From: Rhodospirillales bacterium
Lineage (GTDB): Bacteria; Pseudomonadota; Alphaproteobacteria; Rhodospirillales; Defluviicoccaceae
Reading direction: 5' to 3'
DNA length: 64,000 nucleotides
NCBI GenBank assembly: GCA_016793925.1
Contig: JAEULH010000084.1
Span: 17,644 to 81,643, forward strand
Part shown: in pieces, positions 25,432-33,997 of the stretch
Layout of the letters: the number at the start of each line of letters is the position of its first letter
How positions within the stretch are numbered: the stretch's first letter is position 1
Made by a program: the position numbers and the translations under genes
Notes under the pieces: model-generated
Seen by the model: only the letters and a program-made list of their open reading frames with translations
Database searches by the model: none
What the model was told of the DNA's origin: nothing

Positions 25432-25724
25432 CTCTTCTGCTCCGGCTATGCTGTCCCGACGCCCGCTTCTTCGTTCCGTTTATGACCCACTTCGCGTCCT
25501 TAATCAAATATGCTTGCGCCGGCTCCGGGCCGTGGTTGGGCAACCCCGCGAGCGCGCGGCAGCGTCCGGAAAAGCTTTGTGCCGGCGCCGGCGCCCGTGT
25601 ATCCGTCGCGCGCATGCGGCGGACTGGCGGCGTCACCGACGGCCTTCGTCGCTGGAGCCGGCGCTATCTTCGGCCACAAGAGACCGGGATAGGCCGGGAA
25701 ACGGGAAAGTGGAAAGGAGACGCG

Positions 25725-26945
25725 ATGATCACCCGCAGGGACGCGCTCGTGCTTGCGCTCGCGCTGAATGTCGCCGCCCTCGGCTGGCCGGGCTTTGCCG
25801 CACGCGGGGAGGCGGCCGAACCGATTCGGATCGGCGAGCTCAACAGCTACACCACCTTCCCGGCCTTTACCGTGCCCTATCGGAACGGCTGGCAAATGGC
25901 GCTGGACGAGATCAACGCCGCGGGCGGGGTTCTCGGCCGACAGATCGAGGTCGTGTCCAAGGATGACGGCGGCAAGCCGGCTGACGCCGTAACCGTCGCC
26001 AATGAGCTTGTCTCGCGCGACGGCGCCGTGCTGCTGTTCGGCACCCTCCTGTCCAATGTCGGGCTCGCGGTCGCCGATTTCGCGGCTCAGCGCAAGGTTC
26101 CGTTCATCGCGGCCGAGCCGCTGACCGACTCCATCGTCTGGGAGAAGGGGAACGCCTACACCTTCCGCCTGCGTCCCGGCACCTACGTGCAGGCGGCCAT
26201 GCTGGCCGAGGAAGCCGCCCGGCTGCCGGCCAAGCGGTGGGCGACCGTCGCGCCCAACTACGAATACGGCAAGTCGGCGGTCGAGGCGTTCAAGACGCTG
26301 CTCTCGCGGGCGCGACCAGACGTCGAATGGGTCGGCGAACAGTGGCCGGCGCTGAACAAGATCGACGCCGGCGCGACGGTCCAGGCGCTCGCTGCGCTTC
26401 AGCCTGACGCCATCTTCAATGTCACCTTCGGCACGGATCTGGCCAAGTTCGTGCGCGAGGGCGAAAACCGCGGCCTGTTCGAGAACCGCGTCGTCGCGAG
26501 CATGCTGTCCGGTGAGCCGGACTGGATCGACCCGCTGGGCGCCGAAGCGCCGGAAGGGTGGATCGTCACCGGCTATCCCTGGTACGCGATCGAGACGCCC
26601 GAGCACACGGCCTTCCGCCAGGCCTATATGCAGCGGTTCCAGGACTACCCGCGTCTCGGCTCGGTGGTCGGCTACACGACCATGAAGGCAGCCGCGCAGG
26701 CCATAGAGAAGGCCGGATCGACCGACGCCGAGGCGATCGTGCAGGCCCTGCGCGGGATGTCGATGATGAGCCCGCTCGGACAGATCGAATTTCGCAGCGT
26801 CGACCAGCAGAGCACCATGGGCACCTTCGTCGGGACACTGACGGTGCAGGAGGAGAAGCCACGAATGGTCGATTGGCGCTTTGGCGACGGCGCCGCCTAC
26901 CTGCCGGACGCAGCCGAGACCGCGAAGCTGCGGGCTTCGGAATGA
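25725..26945 (+). CDS. Branched-chain amino acid-type ABC transporter substrate-binding protein
   Basis: A 406-residue periplasmic binding protein of the LivK/amide type (type I fold). The signal peptide contains adjacent arginines (MITRRDALVLALALNVAALG), so Tat export is possible, with cleavage near ARGEA-AEPIR. The mature part begins IRIGELNSYTTFPAFTVPYRNGWQMALDEINAAGGVLGR, the family start, and has VGYTTMKAAAQAIEKAG near the end. Ligands of this family range from branched-chain amino acids to amides, urea and aromatic acids, and cannot be told here. AAGGAG is well placed before ATG 25725. The permease and ATPase genes follow in the same direction. The 290 bp upstream, shared with divergent fabZ, shows no clear promoter. 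Confidence 0.93.
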   Translation: MITRRDALVLALALNVAALGWPGFAARGEAAEPIRIGELNSYTTFPAFTVPYRNGWQMALDEINAAGGVLGRQIEVVSKDDGGKPADAVTVANELVSRDGAVLLFGTLLSNVGLAVADFAAQRKVPFIAAEPLTDSIVWEKGNAYTFRLRPGTYVQAAMLAEEAARLPAKRWATVAPNYEYGKSAVEAFKTLLSRARPDVEWVGEQWPALNKIDAGATVQALAALQPDAIFNVTFGTDLAKFVREGENRGLFENRVVASMLSGEPDWIDPLGAEAPEGWIVTGYPWYAIETPEHTAFRQAYMQRFQDYPRLGSVVGYTTMKAAAQAIEKAGSTDAEAIVQALRGMSMMSPLGQIEFRSVDQQSTMGTFVGTLTVQEEKPRMVDWRFGDGAAYLPDAAETAKLRASE

Positions 26946-27019
26946 GGGTGCGTGGGAGACCGGTCATCGGGAGACATCGTCGGTCGCCGGACTGATCGCG
27001 AGAGCGTGGGATCCAGGTC

Positions 27020-28861
27020 GTGAGCTTCGTCGTCGTCCAGGCCTTGACCGGACTTGCCGACGCGGCGTCGCTGTTTCTGGTCGCCGTCGGCCTGTCGCTG
27101 GTTTTCGGCGTCAGCCGCATCGTCAACTTCGCGCACGGCTCCTTCTACATGCTTGGCGCGTACGCCGCCTACAGCGCGTCGGCGGCGGTCGGCGGCGGCC
27201 TCCTCGGCTTCGTCGCCGGGGCCGCAACGGCCACAGCGGCGCTCGCCGGGCTTGGGCTGGTCGTCGAGGTGGGCCTGCTCCGCCGGCTCTACGCCGCCCC
27301 CGAACTGCTGCAGCTCGTCGCAACCTTTGCCGTCGTTCTGCTCGTCCAGGACCTGGCGCTCGCCGTCTGGGGACCGGAGGACCTGCTCCTGCCGCGTGTG
27401 CCGGCGCTGTCGGAGCCGATCATCGTGCTCGGCCACCGGTTGCCGCTTTACGATTTCGTCCTCATCGCCCTCGGGCCGCTCGTCCTGGCCGGGCTCTGGC
27501 TGCTGCTGAGCCGAACCCGATGGGGCATCCTGATCCGCGCCGCGACCGAGGATCGGGAGATGGTCGCGGCGCTGGGCATCGATCAGCGTTGGCTGTTCAC
27601 GTCCGTGTTCTGCCTTGGCGCGGCCCTCGCCGGCCTCGGCGGCGCCATCCACCTGCCGCGCGAGCCGGCCAACCTGATGATGGATCTTGGCATCATTGCC
27701 GAAGCCTTCGTCGTCGTTGTCGTCGGCGGCATGGGCAGCATGGCCGGCGCCTACCTCGCCGCGGTGCTGATCGCCGAGTTGCGCGCCTTCGGCATCGTCC
27801 TCTTTCCGGAGATCACGCTGGTGCTGCTTTTCGCAGTCATGGCGGTCATTCTCGTCGTTCGCCCCTACGGTCTCCTCGGCCGGCCCGATGTCGCCGGACC
27901 GCAGCCGTCGTCGTTCGACCCGCACCCGGCGTCGGCCGCAAGGCAAGGGCTGCGCCTCGCCATCGTTGCCGGGCTGGTCGGCCTCGTCGCAGTGCCGCTC
28001 TTCGCCGGCGGCTTCACGCTCCAGGTCATGAGCGAGATCTTCATCTTCGCGCTCTTCGCCGCCAGCCTGCAGTTCATCCTTGGGATTGGCGGGATGATCT
28101 CGTTCGGTCATGCCGCCTATTTCGGCCTCGGCGCCTACGGCGCTGCGCTCGCCGTGCACCATCTGAATGCGTCCATGCCGCTGGCGTTGATCGCCGCACC
28201 GCTCGTCGGCGGCCTCGGCGCCCTCGTGTACGGCTGGTTCTGCGTCCGCCTGTCCGGCGTCTACATGGCCATGCTGACCCTGGCTTTCGCCCAGATCACC
28301 TGGTCGGTGGCCTTCCAGTGGTACGATTTCACCGGCGGCGACAACGGTATCCTCGGCGTTTGGCCGGCGCCGTGGGCGGCGTCGCCGAGCGCATTCTACT
28401 ACCTCTCGCTGGCGGTCGTGACGATCGCCATCTGGCTGTTGCGCCGGATCAGCGCGGCGCCCTTCGGCTTTGCGCTCCGCGCCGGCCGCGACGCCGGCGA
28501 TCGCGCCGAGGCGCTCGGCGTCGACGTCCGTCGCCAACGCTGGCTTGCCTTCAGCGTGGCCGGAGCCGCGGCGGCCACCGGCGGCGGCCTCTACGCCTTC
28601 CTCAAGGGCAGCGTCTTCCCCGACGTCCTCGCCATCCCGATGTCGGTGGACGGGCTGGTCATGGTCCTTCTCGGCGGGATCGACCGGGCGCTTGGCCCTC
28701 TGGTCGGCGCCGCCACCTTCACCGGGCTCAAGATCACGATTTCCAGCGCCACCGATCTCTGGCGGTCGCTCCTGGGCGGCATCATCATCGCCGTCGTTCT
28801 GATCTTTCCGCGCGGCATCCTCGGCACCGTCGGCGGCCAGCGGCGGGGCGGGGCGAAGTGA
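27020..28861 (+). CDS. Fused LivH-LivM ABC permease
   Basis: A 613-residue inner-membrane protein joining the two permeases that are usually separate. Residues 1-290 are LivH-like (SLVFGVSRIVNFAHGSFYMLGAY, GGMGSMAGAYLAAVLIAELRAFG). A hydrophilic linker covers about 290-308 (PDVAGPQPSSFDPHPASAA). Residues 310-613 are LivM-like (GGMISFGHAAYFGLGAYGAA, TGGDNGILG, RAGRDAGDRAEALGVD, the EAA-type coupling loop). The two halves form the translocation path for the neighbouring binding protein. The start is a GTG at 27020. Its TGA overlaps the livG GTG start. Confidence 0.93.
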   Translation: MSFVVVQALTGLADAASLFLVAVGLSLVFGVSRIVNFAHGSFYMLGAYAAYSASAAVGGGLLGFVAGAATATAALAGLGLVVEVGLLRRLYAAPELLQLVATFAVVLLVQDLALAVWGPEDLLLPRVPALSEPIIVLGHRLPLYDFVLIALGPLVLAGLWLLLSRTRWGILIRAATEDREMVAALGIDQRWLFTSVFCLGAALAGLGGAIHLPREPANLMMDLGIIAEAFVVVVVGGMGSMAGAYLAAVLIAELRAFGIVLFPEITLVLLFAVMAVILVVRPYGLLGRPDVAGPQPSSFDPHPASAARQGLRLAIVAGLVGLVAVPLFAGGFTLQVMSEIFIFALFAASLQFILGIGGMISFGHAAYFGLGAYGAALAVHHLNASMPLALIAAPLVGGLGALVYGWFCVRLSGVYMAMLTLAFAQITWSVAFQWYDFTGGDNGILGVWPAPWAASPSAFYYLSLAVVTIAIWLLRRISAAPFGFALRAGRDAGDRAEALGVDVRRQRWLAFSVAGAAAATGGGLYAFLKGSVFPDVLAIPMSVDGLVMVLLGGIDRALGPLVGAATFTGLKITISSATDLWRSLLGGIIIAVVLIFPRGILGTVGGQRRGGAK

Positions 28862-29610
28862 GCCTTCTTGTCGTCGAAGGTCTGCGCAAGGCGTTCGGCG
28901 GCGTTCGCGCCGTCGACGGCATCAGCTTTCGGGTCGAGGCCGGCGAGTCCGTTGCGATCATCGGCTCCAACGGCGCCGGCAAGACGACCTGCTTCAACAT
29001 GCTGTGCGGGCAGCTCAAGCCGGACGCGGGCCGGATCATGCTCGCCGGCCGCGACATTGCCGGGCTTTCGCCACACCGCATCTGGCGCCGGGGGCTGAGC
29101 CGCACCTTCCAGGTCGCGGCCACCTTCCGCTCGATGCGGGTGCGCGAGAATGTCCAACTGGCGTTGCTCTCGCACCGGCGCCGGACCCACGGGCTGTGGC
29201 GGCCGGTCGTCGGCCTGCCCGCGGCCGAGGCCGATGCACTGCTCGCCCAGGTCGGATTGGCGGCGCGCGCCGAGCAGCCGGTCGCGGCGCTGCCCTACGC
29301 CGATCGCAAGCGCCTCGAGGTGGCGATGGCCCTTGCCAATGCGCCGCGCCTGCTCCTTCTCGACGAACCGACCGCCGGGGTTGCGGCAGGCGAGCGTCGC
29401 GCGCTGATGGACCTGATCTCGGATCTTGTCCGCACCCGCAACATCGGCGTCCTCTTCACCGAGCACGACATGGACGTGGTTTTCGGCCACGGCGAACGGG
29501 TCATCGTCCTCCACGAGGGGCGGCTCGTCGCCGAGGGCCCGCCGGAGGCGATCCGCGCCGACCCGATCGTGCGCGAGATCTACCTCGGCACGGGCGAGCA
29601 GACATGCTAA
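28858..29610 (+). CDS. livG: Branched-chain amino acid-type ABC ATPase (LivG)
   Basis: A 250-residue ATPase. Walker A is GSNGAGKTT (about residues 37-45), Walker B is LLLLDEPTAG, and the switch histidine is in FTEHDMDVVF. The signature region reads LPYADRKRLEVAMALA, where LivG proteins usually have LSYGxQRRLEIA, so the LSGGQ-like loop is altered. The GTG start overlaps the permease stop by four bases, and the stop overlaps livF by seven. It energises import with LivF and the fused permease. An open frame extends far upstream inside the permease gene, but it is not the start. Confidence 0.94.
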   Translation: MSLLVVEGLRKAFGGVRAVDGISFRVEAGESVAIIGSNGAGKTTCFNMLCGQLKPDAGRIMLAGRDIAGLSPHRIWRRGLSRTFQVAATFRSMRVRENVQLALLSHRRRTHGLWRPVVGLPAAEADALLAQVGLAARAEQPVAALPYADRKRLEVAMALANAPRLLLLDEPTAGVAAGERRALMDLISDLVRTRNIGVLFTEHDMDVVFGHGERVIVLHEGRLVAEGPPEAIRADPIVREIYLGTGEQTC

Positions 29611-30305
29611 GCGTCCATGGCCTGGAAACCTGTTACGGGTCCGCCCAGGCGCTGTTCGGCGTCGATCTCGAGGTCGCCGATGGCGAGGTCATGGCGCTCC
29701 TGGGCCGGAACGGGGCCGGCAAGTCGACCCTGCTGAAGAGCATCATCGGCCTGGTCCATCCCGCCGCGGGCTCCATCGTCTTCGCCGGAGAAGAGATCGC
29801 GGGCGACCCGACCCATCGCATCAGCCGCCACGGCATCGGCTACGTCCCGGAGGAACGGCGGATCTTCACCGGCCTTAGCGTCGCGGAGAACCTGGCCGTC
29901 GGCCGTCGGCCGCCCGGCGGCAGCGGCGCCGGTTGGACGGCTGAGCGGATCTACGAGCTGTTCCCGCCGTTGTCGGCGATGCGCCGGCGCCGTGGCGGAG
30001 CGATGAGCGGGGGCGAGCAGCAGATGCTGGCGATCGCGCGGACCTTGATGGGCAACCCGCGGATGATCCTCCTCGACGAGCCCTCGCAGGGGCTGGCGCC
30101 GCGCGTTGTGACCGCTCTGGCGAACGCGCTGGAGGGGCTCAAGAGGCAGGGCATGACGGTCCTGCTCAGCGAGCAGAACGTGCGCTTCGCCGAACGGCTT
30201 GCCGATCGCGCGACGGTGCTGGAGACCGGGCAGGTGCGATGGGTCGGGACCATGGCCGCCTTTGCCGCCGATATCGAGGCTCAGCACGATCTGCTCCACG
30301 TCTGA
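29604..30305 (+). CDS. livF: Branched-chain amino acid-type ABC ATPase (LivF)
   Basis: A 233-residue ATPase. Walker A is GRNGAGKST (residues about 34-42), the signature is MSGGEQQMLAIARTLMG, and Walker B is MILLDEPSQGLAP, as is typical of LivF. GYVPEERRIFTGLSVAENL is the Q-loop side pattern. It pairs with LivG as the second cytoplasmic ATPase of the importer. It overlaps livG by seven bases and ends the five-domain, four-gene transporter operon, followed by 97 bp without a clear terminator. Confidence 0.95.
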   Translation: MLSVHGLETCYGSAQALFGVDLEVADGEVMALLGRNGAGKSTLLKSIIGLVHPAAGSIVFAGEEIAGDPTHRISRHGIGYVPEERRIFTGLSVAENLAVGRRPPGGSGAGWTAERIYELFPPLSAMRRRRGGAMSGGEQQMLAIARTLMGNPRMILLDEPSQGLAPRVVTALANALEGLKRQGMTVLLSEQNVRFAERLADRATVLETGQVRWVGTMAAFAADIEAQHDLLHV

Positions 30306-30402
30306 GCCGTCGCCTCCAGCGTCTGTCCGCAGCGCGGGCCCTGAGGCTGACGACGCGGTCGAAAATCGGCTACAAGAAAACGGGCAGTGAAGGGATTACG
30401 TC

Positions 30403-31752
30403 ATGAAGGCGCTCGCCCGACCGACTCGTCGTCATCGCCGGATGCGGCCGCCGCCGCCGCCGCGTCGCAGAGCGCTCGCGCTCGCCCTTGTCGGCGGCCT
30501 GGCGTCGCTGGGCGGCTCGGCCTGCAGCGACAGGCGAGCGGAGCCCACTCCCGCCCAGTCGCCGACCTCGTCCTCGACGCTATCTGCGACACCGGCCGTA
30601 AACCAGGCTCCGGCGCCTTTCGGTCTCCGCTTCGGGATGAAACCGAGCGAAGTTCCGTTCGCCGTCATCGTTGCGCCGGATCCGCTCGTCGGTTCGGTTC
30701 CGCAGACTCCCCCTGCGCCAACCGCACCGCCGTCGCCCGTTCGGCCTGCGAAACCCGCGGTTGGCGTCGCGCCGAAGACATCGGGCCGACCGGTCAGCCT
30801 GTTCGGGTCGGGCCAGGCTCCCGTCCCGAGCCGCGCCGTGCGTTCCGTGCCGGCGGGCGAGGGCGCCGCCGGGTCGGGCGGGACGGGGAGGGCGTCGCGT
30901 CCTCCCGCAACCACATCCTCGCCGCTGGTTGCGCCGGTTCCCACCGAAGTCCTCGCGGACTGGTCTCGGAACTACATCGACGCCTGCAAAACCGCCTTCG
31001 ACCGCACATCGGACCTGGGAGCGTCGGCGCCGGAGTGGCTGGGGTGGCGTGCGGCGCACCTGAACGCCGGGGAGGGGAAAGACTTCGCCGATGTCCTTAT
31101 CGAACGGGCCGAGGCCGAGACATACCTCGCCTCGACGCAGACGCGAACCGTGCTCGATGCCGAGCGGAGCGCCGGCCTCTACCGCCTCGACGCCGCCGGC
31201 GGCCGGCGCGCGGTGTGCCTGCTGTTCACGACCGAGGGGCTGGCCCAGGTCTTTATTGCCGGCGACGCCCTCAGCGGCATCCGCGACGGGATCATCGACC
31301 AGCTAAAGGACCACACCGAACTCGCCTCGTTCACCCTGATCCACGAGGCCGAGCGGTTCTCCCTGTCGCTGTCGCGACCAGCCTGCGGCATTTACTGTCG
31401 CCTCTTTGGCGAGCGCATCCTGGTGGAGCGCCAGATCTGGCTCGATCGGACGGCACGGGTTCTGGTGGCGACAAAGCGCTCGGTCGTAACCTCGGGATTG
31501 AGCGGGCTGTTCGCCGGCATGGGCGCGGAGCGGGAGATGCCGGACCGGCTGCCTGACAGCTTTGTCGCGTCCACCGATCTGACCCGGCGTGCCCATGTCC
31601 TTCGCCGGATGCTCGAGCCCAGCCACGTCGGCGTCGTACCGCCGCGCTCCGGGGCTGTACGAAACCCGCTAACGCCACCGGCCGGCGCCGGTGACGCCCC
31701 GGGGTCTTCCGAGATGACACGGCAGGCGGTCATCCGAAGCTTCGTTCCGTAG
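30403..31752 (+). CDS. Uncharacterised Pro-rich secreted or lipid-anchored protein
   Basis: A 449-residue protein I do not recognise. It starts with a basic region (PTRRHRRMRPPPPPRRR), then a hydrophobic stretch (ALALALVGGLASLGGSAC) whose cysteine at about residue 41 could be a lipid-anchor site, though the box is imperfect. Residues 45-185 are low-complexity Pro/Ser/Thr/Ala. A globular C-terminal part follows (about 186-420), with WSRNYIDACKTAFDRTSDL, a Tyr/Leu-rich middle, and two close cysteines in SRPACGIYCRLFG. Codon use matches the neighbours. It stands alone between livF and the opposed OmpA-like gene. Coding potential rests on length, frame consistency and the signal-like start. Confidence 0.7.
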   Translation: MKALARPTRRHRRMRPPPPPRRRALALALVGGLASLGGSACSDRRAEPTPAQSPTSSSTLSATPAVNQAPAPFGLRFGMKPSEVPFAVIVAPDPLVGSVPQTPPAPTAPPSPVRPAKPAVGVAPKTSGRPVSLFGSGQAPVPSRAVRSVPAGEGAAGSGGTGRASRPPATTSSPLVAPVPTEVLADWSRNYIDACKTAFDRTSDLGASAPEWLGWRAAHLNAGEGKDFADVLIERAEAETYLASTQTRTVLDAERSAGLYRLDAAGGRRAVCLLFTTEGLAQVFIAGDALSGIRDGIIDQLKDHTELASFTLIHEAERFSLSLSRPACGIYCRLFGERILVERQIWLDRTARVLVATKRSVVTSGLSGLFAGMGAEREMPDRLPDSFVASTDLTRRAHVLRRMLEPSHVGVVPPRSGAVRNPLTPPAGAGDAPGSSEMTRQAVIRSFVP

Positions 31753-31773
31753 GAACTTCCACGCGGCCCGGCT

Positions 31774-31800
31774 GGGAGGCGTCGCTCGCTGACGCCCCCC
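31774..31800. terminator. Possible bidirectional hairpin between convergent genes
   Basis: GGGAGGCGTC (31774-31783) and GACGCCCCCC (31791-31800) pair over ten bases with one mismatch and a seven-base loop, midway between two convergent stops (31752 and 31831). No U-tract is present on either side, so support for termination is only positional. Confidence 0.4.
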
Positions 31801-31830
31801 AATCGGATGCGGATGGCTCTCGCCCTTCGT

Positions 31831-32670
31831 TCAGCTCGCCGGCTGCTGCAGGTCGATGCGGACCCTGCGGTTCTGCGGCTCGCGCTGGTTGTTCCCGGTC
31901 GGAACGATCAGTTCCTCCTCGCCCCGGCCTTTCGTGGTGATGATCGCTGCCGGAACGCCCTGCTTGATCAGCTCCTCGCGGACCGCCTCGGCCCGCCGCT
32001 CGGACAGGCGCTGGTTGGCCTTCGCGCTGCCGGAGGTATCGGCAAAGCCGGTGACGACAACCGACCGGGTTCCGCTGGAGCGGATGTTCGCGGCCGCGTC
32101 GGCGACGATACCAAGCGCTTCCGGCGGGATCACCGACCGGCCCCAGTCGAAGAAGAGAAGATAGCTGCTCGGCGCGGGGGCTGCGGGCGCCATCGCGGCA
32201 TCGATTTCGTCCATCGAATTCAAAAAGCCGCTGCGACACGTCGTGATGTCCGCGGGAATCGTGTTGGCCGCCTGCTTCTGCATCCAGCAATCGAGCATGA
32301 CCTGAGCGTTTGCCGCGGCCGCGGGCGTCTTGGTGCGTGCACCCGCATCCAGCGCCTCGACCAGTCGCGCCCGCGCGGCGGTCAGCTCGGCCACGGTGTC
32401 GCCCGGCAGGTCATAATCGACGATCGAATCGGGCGCCGGCGTGTCTCCCCGCGCCGCCGCCATCGACTTTTCGGCCCACCGGTCCGACGAGGTGTAATCG
32501 CCGCCCGAATACGCCAGCTTCGAGCGCTCCAGGTAACCCTTGGCCAATGCCGTGTCGAAGGCCGTGCCGCTTGGGGTCATCTTCCGGGCGTCGGCCAGCC
32601 GTGTGCCCGCGCACCCGACGAGCATGATCAACGACAGGCCGATGGCGGCCATTCTTCCAACGCGATCCAT
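31831..32670 (-). CDS. OmpA-family lipoprotein
   Basis: A 279-residue lipoprotein. The signal sequence IGLSLIMLVGCAG has a clean lipobox with Cys at residue 20. The N-terminal half is helical (KGYLERSKLAYSGGDYTSSDRWAEKS, tetratricopeptide-like). The C-terminal part, residues about 170-275, is an OmpA peptidoglycan-binding domain: FFDWGRSVIPPEA, VVTGFADTSGSAKANQRLSERRAEAVREEL and NQREPQNRRVRIDL, with the Asp and Arg that bind meso-diaminopimelate. It tethers the outer membrane to the wall. GAGGAGG is five bases before the ATG. It converges on the Pro-rich gene. Confidence 0.93.
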   Translation of the reverse strand: MDRVGRMAAIGLSLIMLVGCAGTRLADARKMTPSGTAFDTALAKGYLERSKLAYSGGDYTSSDRWAEKSMAAARGDTPAPDSIVDYDLPGDTVAELTAARARLVEALDAGARTKTPAAAANAQVMLDCWMQKQAANTIPADITTCRSGFLNSMDEIDAAMAPAAPAPSSYLLFFDWGRSVIPPEALGIVADAAANIRSSGTRSVVVTGFADTSGSAKANQRLSERRAEAVREELIKQGVPAAIITTKGRGEEELIVPTGNNQREPQNRRVRIDLQQPAS

Positions 32671-32956
32671 TGCATCCTCCTCAGCTCATCCGGCCGACGC
32701 CTTTTGTGTCCCTCGCGCGTCGCGCGGCGGTAACCAGAGCATGATCCGCCACGGCATGACACACGCATCTTGGACCGGATCGGCTGGCCTTGACCAGTTC
32801 CCGAACGCGAGATGGGCGCAATTTTCTCTTGTGGATGGATCGAGCGCCGGCATCTCCCGCATTCCGCGCGAATACGGCGCGGATAACGGAACGGACCGGT
32901 GCAGGGGTCGGGGGCGGCGCCCTCCGCCTGGATCGAAAGACGCCGCCGCGCGCTGA

Positions 32957-33475
32957 CTACTTGGTCATCTCTTCGACTTTATCGCCGGCCGCACGACCGG
33001 CATCCTTCACCGCCTCATAGGCGTCCTTGCCGGCATCCATGACGGCATCGCCCGCCTTGTCCGCGGCATCGCCGGCCTCGTCCGCAGCGTCGCCCGCCTG
33101 ATCGGCCGCATCGTCGGCGGCATCGCCGGTATCTTCGGTTGCGTCGTCGATGGCGTCGCCGGTCGCATCGGCGGCGTCGTCGACGCTGTCTGCAGCCTGG
33201 TCGGCCGCGTCGTCGACGCTGTCTGCAGCCTGATCGGCCGCGTCGTCGGCCGCATCGGCGGCTTTTTCCCCGGCCTGCCCGGCGTTTTCAGCGGCCTGAT
33301 CGGCCGCCTTCTTGCTCTCGTCAACGGCCGTGCTGCTCGAGCTTTGTGGTGTCGCGGCGGTCGTCCCCGTCGTTGTCGACGAGCCGGATTTCGGTGCCTC
33401 GTCGCAGGCCGCCAGAGCCGCTGCAACCACAAATCCCGCAGCGAGCACTGGCAACCGTGAAACCAACTTCTTCAT
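32957..33475 (-). CDS. Ala/Asp-rich repeat lipoprotein
   Basis: A 172-residue predicted lipoprotein. Signal KLVSRLPVLAAGFVVAAALAAC ends in a good lipobox. A Ser/Thr linker follows (SGSSTTTGTTAATPQSSSS), then about 120 residues built almost only from Ala, Asp, Glu, Lys, Gly, Gln and Val in loose heptad-like repeats (AADSVDDAADQ twice, then AADQAGDAADEAGDAADKAGDA). Such stretches form amphipathic helices or stay disordered, as in LEA-like and apolipoprotein-like sequences. I choose the ATG at 33475 because CAGGAG (33482-33487) is six bases away; the ATG at 33481 would abut it. No function can be assigned. Confidence 0.75.
   Translation of the reverse strand: MKKLVSRLPVLAAGFVVAAALAACDEAPKSGSSTTTGTTAATPQSSSSTAVDESKKAADQAAENAGQAGEKAADAADDAADQAADSVDDAADQAADSVDDAADATGDAIDDATEDTGDAADDAADQAGDAADEAGDAADKAGDAVMDAGKDAYEAVKDAGRAAGDKVEEMTK
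33174..33239. repeat. Two-copy 33-bp tandem repeat within the Ala/Asp-rich lipoprotein gene
   Basis: Units at 33174-33206 and 33207-33239 are identical except for one base (G or A at unit position 27), and a partial third unit follows from 33240. The unit is in frame (11 codons), so copy number can change without breaking the protein. Confidence 0.9.
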
Positions 33476-33923
33476 GCTCATCTCCTGACTTTCTTTCGTT
33501 GTCTCCATCGATGACTAGTCGATTTATCGTCCGCGCGGACGAAGTCCAGTCGCCGAACGCGTTACGCCGATCATCCGCGCATCTTTTCGATCCGTCCGGA
33601 CCCCCCGCATATCACAGGAAAACGATCATCTGCGTGTCGCCGATCAATCGTGCATAACATGGGAGCGTCGGCGGACAAAATGTATAAGCGTTAATATGGT
33701 GATCAGATGATCGTGCAGCGGTTGCCGGCAGCGTCGCACCATCGCGCGCTTTCCGCGGACACACCGTCGTGAGCTTGTTACATTGATTTGACTGCGACGA
33801 ATACTGCGCGACATCTGTTGGTTTCACCACCGTCTTTGCCACCTCGGCAACCGGCGTGATCGAGAGCAAGTATCAATCGCAAAAATGGCTCCCGGGTTGT
33901 TGCATTAATAGTCGGATCACTGC
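33476..33923. other. AT-richer gene-free stretch with an 11-bp inverted repeat
   Basis: No gene is visible in these about 450 bases, and base composition is clearly lower in G+C than the surroundings. ACGATCATCTG (33622-33632) and CAGATGATCGT (33704-33714) are a perfect 11-base inverted repeat bounding a 93-base segment. ATCGTGCA occurs twice as a direct repeat (33647-33654, 33710-33717). The segment holds AT-rich words (TGTATAAG, TTAATATG). It could be a regulatory region shared by the leftward lipoprotein and the rightward pentapeptide gene, a small RNA gene, or a decayed insertion. Confidence 0.45.
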
Positions 33924-33953
33924 TTTTCATCGAGGCGGTTTACCCGGTATGAT
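33924..33953 (+). promoter_or_regulatory. Candidate promoter of the pentapeptide-repeat gene
   Basis: TTTTCA (33924-33929, four of six matches to TTGACA) and TATGAT (33948-33953, five of six to TATAAT) are separated by 18 bases. A start near 33960 would give a leader of about 38 bases before the ATG at 33998. Confidence 0.45.
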
Positions 33954-33997
33954 GAGAAAATTCAGGCAAAGCGCCGGCAGCGGCGGAGGGGCAGACA

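Noticed and set aside
33788..33816. TTGACT at 33788 as a promoter -35
   Set aside because: The -10 at the right distance reads ACATCT, too weak; the pair at 33924-33953 is better.
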